DNA of 64,000 bases from Bacillota bacterium (GCA_021846285.1 JAJZCB010000004.1:18111-82110); one strand, 5' to 3'; numbered from the stretch's first letter, positions 7,090-16,575 are shown. Notes: generated by a model not told the origin, from the letters alone. Numbers and translations: made by a program.

Positions 7090-8090
7090 GGGTCTTGCCT
7101 CCAAAAAGGAGTATCGCAGGGGGCGGCGACAAGCTCTTTCAATTCCTCGTCCAGCTCCATTATGCTGATTGACATTCCGGCCATCTCCATGGAAGTGGCG
7201 AACTCGCCCACATAGGGGAATGCGACTGAGATTTGGCGTTCGGCCAGCCAGCGATGAACGTCCCGATAAACAATGTACAATTCCTCTTTCGACGTTGCTC
7301 CAAGTCCGTTGATCAACACCGACACCTCGGCCCCGGACTTTAGAGGGAGATCGCCTTCGATGGCCTCCATGATTCTCTGCACAATGCGCTTCGACGACTC
7401 CACAGGCAGTCGAATGATCCCCGGTTCCCCGTGGATTCCCATCCCAACCTCCATTTCATTCTCCCCAATGTTGAAAGACTCCTTCCCGTTGAAAGGAAGA
7501 TAACAGGGAGAAAACGCGACGCCCATGGATCGCGTACGCTGCTTGGCCTTCTCCGCAACCCGTTTCACTTCCGAAAGAGACGCGCCTTGATCGGCTTTTG
7601 CGCCAGCCACTTTGAACAGATAAAACAGACCGGCGATACCCCGTCGCTTGTCTTCCATTCCCTTGGGGGCAGACGCGACGTCATCGGCCCCCACCACGCT
7701 TTCGACAGCTATGCCTTCGGCTCTGGCCATTTCAGCAGCCATATCAAAGTTGAGAACATCCCCGCCGTAATTGCCGTAGAGGTAAAGAACGCCGCTTCCA
7801 CCGTTGATGCGCCGGGTCGCATCCAACATGACCGACGCGCTGGGAGACGCGAAAACATCTCCCACGGCGACCCCGTCCAACAACCCTTTCCCGACGTAGC
7901 CCAAAAAAAGAGGCAGGTGTCCTGAGCCGCCTCCTGTCGCCAAGCCCACTTTTCCGACTGCAGGACTCGTCAGACGGACAATGGCTCGACGGTCGGCGGT
8001 GAGACTTTGAAGTTCATTGTCATGGGCAAGCAAGATGCCTTCCAACATGTCCGCCTCGAAAAGTTCCGGTTCGTTCATGAACTTTTTCAT
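7086..8090 (-). CDS. dhaK: Dihydroxyacetone kinase subunit DhaK-like (substrate-binding)
   Basis: 334 residues from ATG at 8090 (GGGAGG upstream). It contains the family signatures GLATGGGSGHLPLFLGYVGKG near residues 50-70, GDVFASPSA, NYGGDVLNFDMAAEMA and the GMGIHGEPG segment whose His forms the hemiaminal with the ketone substrate. A single DhaK unit with a separate DhaL is the bacterial two- or three-subunit arrangement rather than the fused ATP-dependent enzyme. It overlaps mtnA and dhaL by 4 nt each, so all three are translationally coupled. Dihydroxyacetone is the classical substrate; erythrulose-type substrates are known for relatives, so specificity stays open. Confidence 0.88.
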   Translation of the reverse strand: MKKFMNEPELFEADMLEGILLAHDNELQSLTADRRAIVRLTSPAVGKVGLATGGGSGHLPLFLGYVGKGLLDGVAVGDVFASPSASVMLDATRRINGGSGVLYLYGNYGGDVLNFDMAAEMARAEGIAVESVVGADDVASAPKGMEDKRRGIAGLFYLFKVAGAKADQGASLSEVKRVAEKAKQRTRSMGVAFSPCYLPFNGKESFNIGENEMEVGMGIHGEPGIIRLPVESSKRIVQRIMEAIEGDLPLKSGAEVSVLINGLGATSKEELYIVYRDVHRWLAERQISVAFPYVGEFATSMEMAGMSISIMELDEELKELVAAPCDTPFWRQDP

Positions 8091-9166
8091 GGGTTGACCT
8101 CCCTCACATGATCGCGCAGTGACACTGAATACGGTTTCCTGGCCACCCCTCTTTCCGTCACGATAGCCGTGATGTATGCGTGGGGCGTGACGTCAAAAGC
8201 CGGATTGTACACAGATACACCCTCGGGCGCCGTTGCGACGCCAAACCCCTTGACGATTTCATCGGAAGGCCGCTGCTCAATGGGAATCTGCCGCCCAGTG
8301 GGAATCGCAAGATCCACAGTGGACAGGGGCGCCGCCACATAAAACGGAATTTCATAATGATGGGCCAGGAGCGCCACGCCAAGCGTGCCAATTTTGTTGG
8401 CAACATCGCCGTTGCCCGCAATCCGGTCGGCCCCCACGATGACAGCGTCCACTTTGTGCTGACTCATGACGGTGGCGGCCATGTTGTCACAGATCAGAGT
8501 GACGTCGACGCCGAGTTTCTGCAATTCCCATGCGGTCAAACGGGATCCTTGCAGTACGGGCCGCGTTTCGTCGACAAACACATGGAATTTTTCGCCTTTC
8601 TCGACTCCCACATAAATCGGGGACAGGGCCGTGCCGTATCGACTCGTCGCCAGTTGCCCGGCATTGCAGTGGGTCAATATACCGCGAGATTTGCCCAGCA
8701 AACTCAACAGATGCTCCCCCATCGCGCGGCTTGCGTCTTCGTCTTCTCTCTGGATCAGAGCCGCCTCTTCGGCGAGAATATCTTGCAATAACCCAACGGT
8801 CGCTTGATCGCCCTTCACGCTTCGTTCCGCTTTCGCAGTCATGCGGTTCACGGCCCAACTCAGGTTCACGGCGGTGGGCCGCGCGCTTGCGACGTAGTCT
8901 CGCGCCGCCTTCAATTCCTCCATAAATTCAGGAATGTCGCGGGCGAGACTCTGAGAGGCCCCGAGCGCCATACCCCACGCCGCGACAATCCCAATGGCCG
9001 GAGCCCCTCTGACCATCAGCGTTCGAATGGCCTGAAACACATCCTCCATCGTTTCAAGTACCACATAACTTTCCGCTTGCGGCAGTTTTCGCTGATCCAT
9101 GATCAGCAAGCGGCCGTCCATCCATCGAACGGTAAACCACTCCCCTGCAACGGAAACAGACTTCAT
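8087..9166 (-). CDS. mtnA: S-methyl-5-thioribose-1-phosphate isomerase family protein
   Basis: 359 residues from ATG at 9166 (AGGAGGAGG upstream), usual family length. The conserved active-site segments are present: RGAPAIGIVAAWG, the catalytic Cys in ILTHCNAGQLATSRYGTAL, and the catalytic Asp in VIVGADRIAGNGDVANKIGT. The enzyme converts an aldose-1-phosphate (methylthioribose-1-P or 5-deoxyribose-1-P) to the ketose-1-phosphate. Here it follows mtnK and sits in an operon with a class II aldolase rather than with MtnB/MtnW/MtnX/MtnD, so the ketose-1-phosphate is probably cleaved by the aldolase (DHAP shunt) instead of entering the complete methionine salvage cycle. Confidence 0.92.
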   Translation of the reverse strand: MKSVSVAGEWFTVRWMDGRLLIMDQRKLPQAESYVVLETMEDVFQAIRTLMVRGAPAIGIVAAWGMALGASQSLARDIPEFMEELKAARDYVASARPTAVNLSWAVNRMTAKAERSVKGDQATVGLLQDILAEEAALIQREDEDASRAMGEHLLSLLGKSRGILTHCNAGQLATSRYGTALSPIYVGVEKGEKFHVFVDETRPVLQGSRLTAWELQKLGVDVTLICDNMAATVMSQHKVDAVIVGADRIAGNGDVANKIGTLGVALLAHHYEIPFYVAAPLSTVDLAIPTGRQIPIEQRPSDEIVKGFGVATAPEGVSVYNPAFDVTPHAYITAIVTERGVARKPYSVSLRDHVREVNP

Positions 9167-9196
9167 GTCAATTCCTCCTCCTGTTTCGAACGGCCA

Positions 9197-10402
9197 TCAC
9201 CAACGCTCTATGTCCGTCATCCAGCGATCGACGACCGCCAATACGGAATCGATGTCCTCATTGGTCTCATATCCTTTTATCAGATCGCGCCCCGCACCGA
9301 GCGCGGCCTCTTGAGCGTTTCTTCGAGACCCCTCGGGCTCAATCAGCGTCAAATCAGAAACCTGGGCCAATCCAATGGTGCGCCTTATCATTTCACAGCC
9401 TGCGTAACCCCTCGCGTCCCTCAATACTCCCCGCAAATAAGTTCGTTCGATCTCAGAAGTGTGAAATATTCCATCGTAGGAAGTCTCCCTCCACAAGGCG
9501 GCAAATTCCCCGGCAAACTGCACCCACACCGTTTGCGCGGTCCGCCGCAGGTATTCAATGTGAGCTTTGGAAGTTTTTCGCGCCGCGTGTCCCAACATAT
9601 TGAGAAACAGATTGGCCAGCAACAACCCTATGTCAAACCCCATGGGCCCATAAAAGGCGAACTCGGGGTCGATGACTCTCGTTTCTTCGGCTCCAACCAT
9701 GATGCTTCCGGTATGCAGGTCTCCGTGCACCAAGGCTTGACCTGCGGTCATGAAGCGGTCTTTCAGGAAAAAGACTCTCTCCAAAACATGGCTGTCCCGC
9801 CAAAGCGCCTCCACAGCCTCGCCAAGGTATCCCTCAATACGATTGGTCTGGGCGTTATAAAAGGGGTCGGTGAAAATCAGCGCTTCGGTGATGCGACACA
9901 ATTCGGGATTTGTCATTTCCGCCGCGCGACGCTTTTTGTCTTCAATATGGCCAGACCGGTCTGAGCTCCAGAATAGCGTTTGTGCAAGAAAATGGGCAAC
10001 ATGTCCGGCGAACTTTGGAAATTGCCGACCTTCATTGAGAACTCCGCGCATGACTTTCAGGCGGCTCAAATCTTCCATCACAATGGCGTGATCATCCGGG
10101 CTGTATGCGTACAATGCCGGAACATGCTCTGGAGCGACGCGCGCCTGGAATTCCAGGGCCTGCGCCTCAATCGACGCCCGTTCCTCCGTCAGGGGCCAGC
10201 TGTCGCCCACGACGCGAAGAAAAGGCACGGCTTTTTTGATAATGACGCTTCGGCCGCTTTCTTTCCCCGATAATCGGAAGACGTAGTTCAAGTTGCCATC
10301 GCCAATTTCCTCTCCGGCAAGACTGTCCTCAGCGCCATAGACACCCATGCGTTTCAAAAGAACACCCGCGTCTTCCACAGTCCAAACCTTGTCGGAAGCC
10401 AT
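9197..10402 (-). CDS. mtnK: S-methyl-5-thioribose kinase family protein
   Basis: 401 residues from ATG at 10402, with GAGGGG upstream; the in-frame Met codon at 10411 is an alternative, and the longer frame runs into a repeat element. APH-like kinase motifs are clear: EEIGDGNLNYVFRL (glycine-rich loop), VIIKKAVP (ATP-binding Lys), ALVHGDLHTGSIMV (catalytic loop) and VIDPEFAFYGPMGFDIGLLLANL (metal-binding Asp). The enzyme phosphorylates the C1 hydroxyl of methylthioribose, and related kinases accept 5-deoxyribose. It is followed by mtnA 30 bp downstream. Free pentose is presumably supplied by the ABC importer at the start of the operon. Confidence 0.92.
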   Translation of the reverse strand: MASDKVWTVEDAGVLLKRMGVYGAEDSLAGEEIGDGNLNYVFRLSGKESGRSVIIKKAVPFLRVVGDSWPLTEERASIEAQALEFQARVAPEHVPALYAYSPDDHAIVMEDLSRLKVMRGVLNEGRQFPKFAGHVAHFLAQTLFWSSDRSGHIEDKKRRAAEMTNPELCRITEALIFTDPFYNAQTNRIEGYLGEAVEALWRDSHVLERVFFLKDRFMTAGQALVHGDLHTGSIMVGAEETRVIDPEFAFYGPMGFDIGLLLANLFLNMLGHAARKTSKAHIEYLRRTAQTVWVQFAGEFAALWRETSYDGIFHTSEIERTYLRGVLRDARGYAGCEMIRRTIGLAQVSDLTLIEPEGSRRNAQEAALGAGRDLIKGYETNEDIDSVLAVVDRWMTDIERW

Positions 10403-10427
10403 CCTCCTCATCCCCCTCAGTCTCGTG

Positions 10428-10562
10428 TCGAAACAGCATGGCAGTCTATCTTGAAAATGCGAGATCGCTTGTGCCATCGCAAGATCGTCTTCCTGATCAA
10501 CCCGGATTTTCATGTTCTTCTGGTGGTTGGAAGAAGACGATCATGCGGGTCTATCGCGGAAA
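10428..10562. repeat. Diverged intergenic box-element repeat (two boxes)
   Basis: CAGCATGGCAGTCTATCTTG near 10436 and CATGCGGGTCTATCGCGG near 10542 match the CAGCATGAAAGTCTATCCCG box of the copies at 1.4 and 56.7 kb. TCTGGTGGTTGG before the second box matches TTGTTGGTG. The TAG stop of the aldolase/dehydrogenase gene (10551) lies within the second box. Confidence 0.5.
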
Positions 10563-12590
10563 TCCTTCACGAATGCCCGCGTCCACGGGCAGTACCGCGC
10601 CTGTTGTCTTGCTTGACCGCTCACTCACAAAAAATAAAACGCCTTCGGCCACGTCTTCCTCGGTCACGACGCGTTGCAGCAACGATCGACGCCGGTAGAA
10701 ATCTTCCAGGTCTTCTTCACGAATATTGTAGGCCTTGGCACGATCAGCACGAAGCTGAGGGCTCCACAAATCGGTCCAAATGGCGTCCGGATTGATCATA
10801 TTGACCCGAATTCCGTCAGCCCCATGTTCAATGGCGGCAATCCGGCCCAATTGCAATTCCGCCGCTTTGGCCACGCTGTATGCGCCGAACTCGGGGCCAG
10901 GAACGAGTGCGTTTTTGCTCACGATAAAAACCACATTGCCACCCGCCCCCTGGCGGCTCATCAAGCGAAGGGCCTGACGGGCCACTAGAAAATGACCAGT
11001 CACATTTACCCGCAATGATGCCTCCCATTCCGCCAGGCTGATCTCGGTTAAGCGCCCCGTGGGCGCGGTTCCCGCGTTGGAGACCAAAATGTCCAATCCT
11101 CCATAACTGCGCACGGTTGTCTCAAAAGCCTGCATCACCTGGTCCTCGTCCGAGACATCCATGACCACTGCAGACACCTGATCACTCTCTCCTTCCGCCG
11201 CCAGAACGTTGGCGACATCCCGCAGCCGTTCGCCGTTTCGATCCGCAATCACGACCACAGCGCCCGCCTTGGCCAAGCGCCTTGCAATCGCCGCCCCGAT
11301 TCCCGCCGCCGCGCCCGTGACCATCGCGACTTTCCCCTGCAATTCCCGAGTGTGCGGACGAGTCGAGAGCTTATACAATTCCAGCGGCCAATATTCGGCT
11401 TCGAAGGTTTCAGACTCGGATAGAGATTCATGGCGGCCAATTTTCTCCGTATTTTCCAATATAGAGACAGTATGTTGGTACATCTCCAGAGGAATCTGAC
11501 TCAAGCTGGGACCGGAACCGGCTGACCACACTCCCACTCCTGGAATGATCACAAGAACCGGATCAGGGGATCGCATCACAAATTGGCCAGAATTATACCG
11601 TTCAAAATATCGGCGATAGCGCTCTCGATATTGTTCCATCCGATCTCTCACCATCTCGGCCAGATGCGAGTCTGCCATATCCGGTTGCGCCGGGATAATC
11701 AACGAAACATTCTTGGTATACAGGAGATGGTCTGGAGTTACCACTCCGAACTGAGCCATGTCTTCCAGGTCATCGCGCTCAGTGAAGGCCAAAAGCTGTT
11801 CGTTATCCGCAAAACGCAACACGACAGAATCGTTGGTTCCCAAATGACCGCGAATCAAAGGGGCTGTCCGTTGCACCAATTGATCGCGAATGTCCGGCGA
11901 CCATCTTGCTCTCCGGCCAACCTCCGGATATGGGTGATTCTCTAAAAACTCCTCGGCGCGTCGAACGATATCGATATGGGATTCGTATGCTTCCGTCGGC
12001 GTACGTCCCCAGGTCACAAGGCCGTGGTGAAGCAGCACCATGGCCTCGGCGCCGGGCACGCTGTCAACCGCTTGGGCCGCTGTTTTCGCCATGGAAAATC
12101 CCGGCCGAATGTAGGGCACCACAACGATTCGATCTCCCAAAGCGGAGAGAATGACCTTTTCAGGATCCTTCACAATTGCCAATGCCAAAATCGCGTCAGC
12201 GTGAGAATGAACCACGGCTCCGTACGGCAAGAAACCATGCAGCAATGTTTCGATGGACGGTCGAGGCCCCTGTGGGTCGAGCATACAATGAGCGAGATAC
12301 GACACCATCTCGTCGTCATCCATGGCCTCCCTTTCCCGCAGGGCTCTGATGTCATCCAGACGTACGCCGGGAAAGTCGTTCACAGTCAGCGCCTTCATGT
12401 CGGCGCCGGTACCTTTGATGCGCAACACGGCTGCCGATTGGCCGCGATAATCGATTTCCTCGACTTTTACCGAGCTGTTTCCCCCACCCCACAAAACATA
12501 CCTTGTATCCTGGCCTATACTCCGGGACACTCGCACGAGCTCCTTCAGAACATCCTGCGCAGGTTCGGCATTTCTCATAGCATCCTTCAC
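10551..12590 (-). CDS. Bifunctional class II aldolase / short-chain dehydrogenase (RhaD/YuxG-like)
   Basis: 679 residues from GTG at 12590, after GAGGAGAGG; the frame extends further but would overlap the permease gene. Residues about 1-400 are a class II ketose-1-phosphate aldolase: GGGNSSVK, KGTGADM, zinc-binding HSHAD and a third His in LLHHGLVTWG, all seen. Residues about 425-679 are an SDR: GKVAMVTGAAAGIGAAIARRL (cofactor loop), LVSNAG, catalytic S..Y..K in FIVSKNAL and GAYSVAKAAE. The family is annotated rhamnulose-1-phosphate aldolase/dehydrogenase. Next to mtnK and mtnA the likely substrate is a 5-deoxy- or 5-methylthio-ribulose-1-phosphate, giving DHAP and an aldehyde; the SDR domain could reduce or oxidise the aldehyde, or oxidise the ketose phosphate itself. 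Confidence 0.88.
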   Translation of the reverse strand: MKDAMRNAEPAQDVLKELVRVSRSIGQDTRYVLWGGGNSSVKVEEIDYRGQSAAVLRIKGTGADMKALTVNDFPGVRLDDIRALREREAMDDDEMVSYLAHCMLDPQGPRPSIETLLHGFLPYGAVVHSHADAILALAIVKDPEKVILSALGDRIVVVPYIRPGFSMAKTAAQAVDSVPGAEAMVLLHHGLVTWGRTPTEAYESHIDIVRRAEEFLENHPYPEVGRRARWSPDIRDQLVQRTAPLIRGHLGTNDSVVLRFADNEQLLAFTERDDLEDMAQFGVVTPDHLLYTKNVSLIIPAQPDMADSHLAEMVRDRMEQYRERYRRYFERYNSGQFVMRSPDPVLVIIPGVGVWSAGSGPSLSQIPLEMYQHTVSILENTEKIGRHESLSESETFEAEYWPLELYKLSTRPHTRELQGKVAMVTGAAAGIGAAIARRLAKAGAVVVIADRNGERLRDVANVLAAEGESDQVSAVVMDVSDEDQVMQAFETTVRSYGGLDILVSNAGTAPTGRLTEISLAEWEASLRVNVTGHFLVARQALRLMSRQGAGGNVVFIVSKNALVPGPEFGAYSVAKAAELQLGRIAAIEHGADGIRVNMINPDAIWTDLWSPQLRADRAKAYNIREEDLEDFYRRRSLLQRVVTEEDVAEGVLFFVSERSSKTTGAVLPVDAGIREGFPR

Positions 12591-12645
12591 CGACTGGCAC
12601 CTCTCCTCTGTGGCGAAAATACGCCCTTTGGTCTTTCCGCCCCTG

Positions 12646-13662
12646 TCAACTGCGCGCCCCAAATCGCCGTTGAACCCACGCATCAATGGCGACGGCCACA
12701 AATATCACAATTCCTTGTATCGCCTGGTCCCAAAACGCCGACACGTTGCTAATGGCGAGGCCATTGTTCAGGACGCCGATCAGCAAGACCCCCAGCGCCG
12801 TGCCTGGCAATGTGCCGACCCCGCCAAACAGGGACGTTCCTCCGATAATCACCGCGGCAATGGTGCTCAGCGCCAGATCTTGACCGGCGATCGGAATGGC
12901 CGAGGCCAGCCGCCCAACTTCAATAATGGAGGCCAAACCGGCCAGGCCGCCGCTGATCGCGAAAACCACGATGCCCACACCGACAACATTGACACCCGAC
13001 AAGCGGGCTGCGGACACATTGCCGCCCACGGCGTAAACCTGTCGTCCAAAAGAAGTATACCGTAGTACCAGGTGACCCAGCACAAACACCAGAACCAATA
13101 TGCCCACGGACACTGGAATGCCGCCGATTGTGGCGGAGCCCAACACGTTAAAACTGTTGGGGAACCCGAAAACCGTGCTGCCGTTCGTCACGATCAGCGC
13201 CATGCCGCTGGCGAAGGACATCATGGCCAGTGTCACGATGAACGACGCCATTCTCCATATATAGGTAAATGTTCCGTTTATCACTCCGATCGCCAAGCCA
13301 ATGCCGACCGCGCCCAACATCGCAATCGGAACGGGCGCACCATTTAGAGCCCACGAAGCGGAAAGCACACCGGCCACCGCAATAACCGCGCCCACAGAGA
13401 GATCAATCCCGGCCAACAGGATGACCATCGTTTCTCCAACTGCCGCAATCCCCAAAACCGATACCTGGGATAAAATAGTTACCAAATTGTTAAAACTGAG
13501 GAAGTACTGCGTCGTCAAGCTGAAATATCCGCTCAACAGCACCAGCGCCAGCACAATGGGCCAATAGCGCGTCCGTATCGCGCGTTTCCACCACGATTCC
13601 CGTGAAGAACGCCCCCCAACGGTTCCCGGGATCGCCGTTGTCCCGTCGTTGACTTGATTCAT
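12646..13662 (-). CDS. Ribose-type ABC transporter permease (RbsC family)
   Basis: 338 residues from ATG at 13662, overlapping the ATPase stop by 4 nt. There are eight to ten hydrophobic segments and the BPD_transp_2 signatures: GETMVILLAGIDLSVGAVIA (EAA-like loop) and IAAVIIGGTSLFGGVGTLPGTALG near the C terminus. It forms the membrane channel of the importer with the ATPase (13659-15188) and binding protein (15439-16575). The context with MtnK/MtnA suggests a 5-deoxy- or methylthio-pentose or a related pentose as cargo. Confidence 0.92.
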   Translation of the reverse strand: MNQVNDGTTAIPGTVGGRSSRESWWKRAIRTRYWPIVLALVLLSGYFSLTTQYFLSFNNLVTILSQVSVLGIAAVGETMVILLAGIDLSVGAVIAVAGVLSASWALNGAPVPIAMLGAVGIGLAIGVINGTFTYIWRMASFIVTLAMMSFASGMALIVTNGSTVFGFPNSFNVLGSATIGGIPVSVGILVLVFVLGHLVLRYTSFGRQVYAVGGNVSAARLSGVNVVGVGIVVFAISGGLAGLASIIEVGRLASAIPIAGQDLALSTIAAVIIGGTSLFGGVGTLPGTALGVLLIGVLNNGLAISNVSAFWDQAIQGIVIFVAVAIDAWVQRRFGARS

Positions 13663-15188
13663 TGCGCTTCCCCTCCCTCTTTCTGCTCTATGGCAATTTG
13701 CAGCTCCCGCATGCTGATGCCATGAGAAATTTCCCGGACGATGGAGCCGTCTCGAAACACGTAAATCCGATCGGCCAACTGCACCATCTCTTCAAGGTCA
13801 GTGCTGACCAACACGACAGCCATGCCTTGATAGGTCATTTGCATCAGCAGATCGTACAATTCTCGCTTAGCGCCAATGTCCACGCCCCGCGTGGGATCAT
13901 TCAAGACCAGAACCTGCGGCTTGAGCCGTTGATGGGCCATTTTGACGAATACCACTTTTTGCTGGTTCCCGCCGCTCAGAAATGCGACCGGACGCTCCGC
14001 CTGACCACGGAACATCACGGTTCGAAGCTGTTCCTCGCTCGAGATTTTCACACGCCGGTCAGTGATTATCCCCGCCATGTTTCGCAGCAGATGAAGGATC
14101 GACAATCCTCCGTTGTCGTAAGAGTTCAGGGTCATGACCAAGCCTTCGCCCTTGCGGTCATTTGTGACGTAAGAAATACCTGCTTGCAATCCTTGTCTGG
14201 AGTTGGCGACACGGCACGCTGCCCCATGAATTGCCACGGTGCCCGTATGGGGTGCCAGGCCGCACAAGGCCCGCGCCAAAGTGGTGGCGCCGCTGCCGGC
14301 CAAGCCAGCCAAAGCCACGATTTCTCCCGGCAGCACCGTGAGCGAGGCATTATGAACCGGGGCGCGATCGGCCTTCACTGTCAGATTGGCAACTGTAAGC
14401 AAGGGCGCGACCTCGGCGGCCACCCGGTTGTGCTTTGGGAAAAATTCCTTGATGTCACTTGCGACCATTTCGTGAACCAACTGCCGTACATCCAACCCGC
14501 CTGTGGGCCCATCCCTGATGACTTCTCCGTCCCGCAACACCACAACGCGATCGCACAAATCAAGAATTTCCTCCAGATAATGAGATATATAAATGATCGA
14601 GGCCCGTTGACGAAGATTGCGCACAATGCGGTAAAGCGCGGATTTTTCGCGCTGGCTCAACGCCGATGTCGGTTCGTCCAATATCAGCACATCAAGATTG
14701 CGGTGGATGGCTTTTGCGATTTCGACCAACTGCCGTTCCAATAGTGTCAGTTGGGCGACGGACTCCCGCGGATTGATGGGAATCCCCAATTCTTCGAGCA
14801 ATCGATCCGCCTCCCGGCGCATTCGCTCCTCGTCCACCACTCCCCACCGATTTCTGGGCATGTGACCAAGAAAGATGTTTTCGGCGACAGTGAGATTATG
14901 GCATAGACTCAGTTCCTGATAGATTGTCGCAATTCCGGCCCGCAGGGCATCCCGCGGATCCCGAAACTGAACCGGTTTGCCATGAAGCAGCATGTTTCCC
15001 CCATCAGGTTGATAGGCCCCCGCAATCAGTTTAATGAGCGTGCTCTTTCCCGCCCCGTTCTGGCCTACCAGACCCATGATTTCCCGCGGCATGATTTTAA
15101 GGGATACTCGGTGAAGCACTTCAACATCGCCAAAGCGCTTGCCGAGATCATGCGCCTCCAAAATTGGTGCTGATTCCGTCGCGGTCAT
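13659..15188 (-). CDS. Sugar ABC transporter ATP-binding protein, double-NBD (RbsA family)
   Basis: 509 residues from ATG at 15188 (AAAGGAG upstream; a TTG further out is rejected). Two nucleotide-binding domains are present. Domain 1 has Walker A GQNGAGKSTLIKLI, signature VAQLTLLERQLVEIAKA (degenerate, usual for RbsA) and Walker B VLILDEPTSALS. Domain 2 has a degenerate A-loop (AGLAGSGATTLARAL) and a canonical signature LSGGNQQKVVF with VLNDPTRGVDIGAKRE. It energises uptake with the adjacent RbsC-like permease. It is separated from the binding-protein gene by a 250-bp gap with a strong hairpin. Confidence 0.93.
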   Translation of the reverse strand: MTATESAPILEAHDLGKRFGDVEVLHRVSLKIMPREIMGLVGQNGAGKSTLIKLIAGAYQPDGGNMLLHGKPVQFRDPRDALRAGIATIYQELSLCHNLTVAENIFLGHMPRNRWGVVDEERMRREADRLLEELGIPINPRESVAQLTLLERQLVEIAKAIHRNLDVLILDEPTSALSQREKSALYRIVRNLRQRASIIYISHYLEEILDLCDRVVVLRDGEVIRDGPTGGLDVRQLVHEMVASDIKEFFPKHNRVAAEVAPLLTVANLTVKADRAPVHNASLTVLPGEIVALAGLAGSGATTLARALCGLAPHTGTVAIHGAACRVANSRQGLQAGISYVTNDRKGEGLVMTLNSYDNGGLSILHLLRNMAGIITDRRVKISSEEQLRTVMFRGQAERPVAFLSGGNQQKVVFVKMAHQRLKPQVLVLNDPTRGVDIGAKRELYDLLMQMTYQGMAVVLVSTDLEEMVQLADRIYVFRDGSIVREISHGISMRELQIAIEQKEGGEAQ

Positions 15189-15247
15189 TTTTAGCTGCGC
15201 TCCTTTCCCTTGCAAGTACCTTTCTCATTGTCACGGAGGACAATCAA

Positions 15248-15285
15248 CGCGGCATCCCCGATGCGCTTCCACCGGGGATGCCGCG
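15248..15285 (-). promoter_or_regulatory. Intercistronic 12-bp hairpin after the sugar-binding protein gene
   Basis: 15248-15259 and 15274-15285 are perfect inverted repeats (CGCGGCATCCCC and its complement) with a 14-base loop. It lies between the binding-protein stop and the ATPase start and has no T tract. Such hairpins commonly protect the 3' end of the binding-protein message or attenuate downstream transcription. The rest of this 250-bp gap shows no gene. Confidence 0.6.
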
Positions 15286-15438
15286 CGACGTTCATTTGGC
15301 GAGCCTGTCCAGTGGAACCGTGCTGGTTGGAGTCAGGCATTGCCTCTGCAAAATCCGCGCTGCCGCGCAACTCGCCACGAGCACAATGCATGACTCCTCC
15401 CCAGGCGGGCCTGGTACCCGTGAAGAACTTTGCGACCC

Positions 15439-16575
15439 CTACTTCTTGACGGCGTGGTAGAGCGGCGTGTAAGATCCGGCGACATGTCCCGACGCCGTGT
15501 AGATCGGGAGGGAATTCATGTTTGGAATGTTCCCGATCTTCGGATTATTGAGATCAAGCGACCACAAACCATAGCTCTTGACGGCCGCGGAGTTGATGTT
15601 GTGCGCGGTGATCAGCATGTGAGGCCACCGCACGTTGGCCGGAATCGACTTGCCCTCGATCTTCTCCACCGCCATTTGAACGGCCGCTTCGGCTTCCTTC
15701 ATCGGATTCTGGGCCACGGTCATGTCCTGGGAACCCGACTTGATCGCCGCCAGCCCTTGGGAGGTGCCGTCCATTCCAGTGACAAAGATGTGCTTGCGCG
15801 ACGATGCAGGATAGGAGAGCCCCGCCGCTGCAATGGCGCGCTCCGCTCCGATGGAGTTGTCGTCATTGGCGTTGAACACGCCGTCGATCTGTTTGCCGCT
15901 GTTCGCCCGGATGGCGTCGGTCATCATGTTGTAGGCCTGGGATTGGTCAAAGTTCCCCGGAAGGGTCGCGACCACATGAATGTTCGGGTACTTTTTCATG
16001 ATGTCCATAAACCCTTTTTGGCGGGCCTGTCCGGGGCTGGTGCTCATCAATCCCTCCAGATCAACGACATTGCCTCGATAACTGCCATAGCGGGCTTTCA
16101 ATTGGTTGGCCAGCCATTGGCCTGCGGCCTGAGCCATCTGCATGCTGCTCACGCGGACAAAGCTGGCGATCTTCCCGCCAAACGCCGTCCGGTCCAGGGT
16201 AATGACGGGAATATTCGCGCGGTTCGCCTGTTCCACAGCCGGGGTGATCCCATTGGCGTCAATGGGGTTCAGGATGATGGCGTTCACATGCTGGCTGACC
16301 ATCTCCTCGACCTGGTTCAACTGCGTGCCCGGGCTGCCGTTGGCGCTGTCAAAAATCAGATGCACCCCCAGGGCTTTGGCCTCTCTCTCAACACCCTGAG
16401 TCAAACCGACGAAAAATTGGTTCTGGAGCGTGGAAACCGAATATCCGATCGTAATGTCCTTCAATGGAATCACGTGTGAAGGACTGGCGGCGAACGACGG
16501 GGTAGCTCCGTAACCCGAGACCATCATAGCCGCTAATCCAAGACTCGTGATGACTGCAACACTTTTTCTGCGCAT
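15439..16575 (-). CDS. Ribose-type sugar ABC transporter substrate-binding protein (RbsB/LsrB-like)
   Basis: 378 residues from ATG at 16575 (GGAGGAGAGG upstream). The signal peptide is MRRKSVAVITSLGLAAMMVSG to SFAAS. The mature part is a Peripla_BP_4 fold: ITIGYSVSTLQNQFFVGLTQGV, GTQLNQVEEMVSQHVNAIILNPID, NIPVITLDRTAFGG, DGVFNANDDNSIGAERAIAAAG, FVTGMDGTSQGLAAIKSG. There is no lipobox Cys, which is unusual for a Gram-positive binding protein, so anchoring must be different. First gene of the operon that continues through the importer to dhaL. The cargo is inferred from neighbours: a pentose or deoxypentose, possibly an AI-2-like sugar given the nearby lsrF. Confidence 0.88.
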   Translation of the reverse strand: MRRKSVAVITSLGLAAMMVSGYGATPSFAASPSHVIPLKDITIGYSVSTLQNQFFVGLTQGVEREAKALGVHLIFDSANGSPGTQLNQVEEMVSQHVNAIILNPIDANGITPAVEQANRANIPVITLDRTAFGGKIASFVRVSSMQMAQAAGQWLANQLKARYGSYRGNVVDLEGLMSTSPGQARQKGFMDIMKKYPNIHVVATLPGNFDQSQAYNMMTDAIRANSGKQIDGVFNANDDNSIGAERAIAAAGLSYPASSRKHIFVTGMDGTSQGLAAIKSGSQDMTVAQNPMKEAEAAVQMAVEKIEGKSIPANVRWPHMLITAHNINSAAVKSYGLWSLDLNNPKIGNIPNMNSLPIYTASGHVAGSYTPLYHAVKK

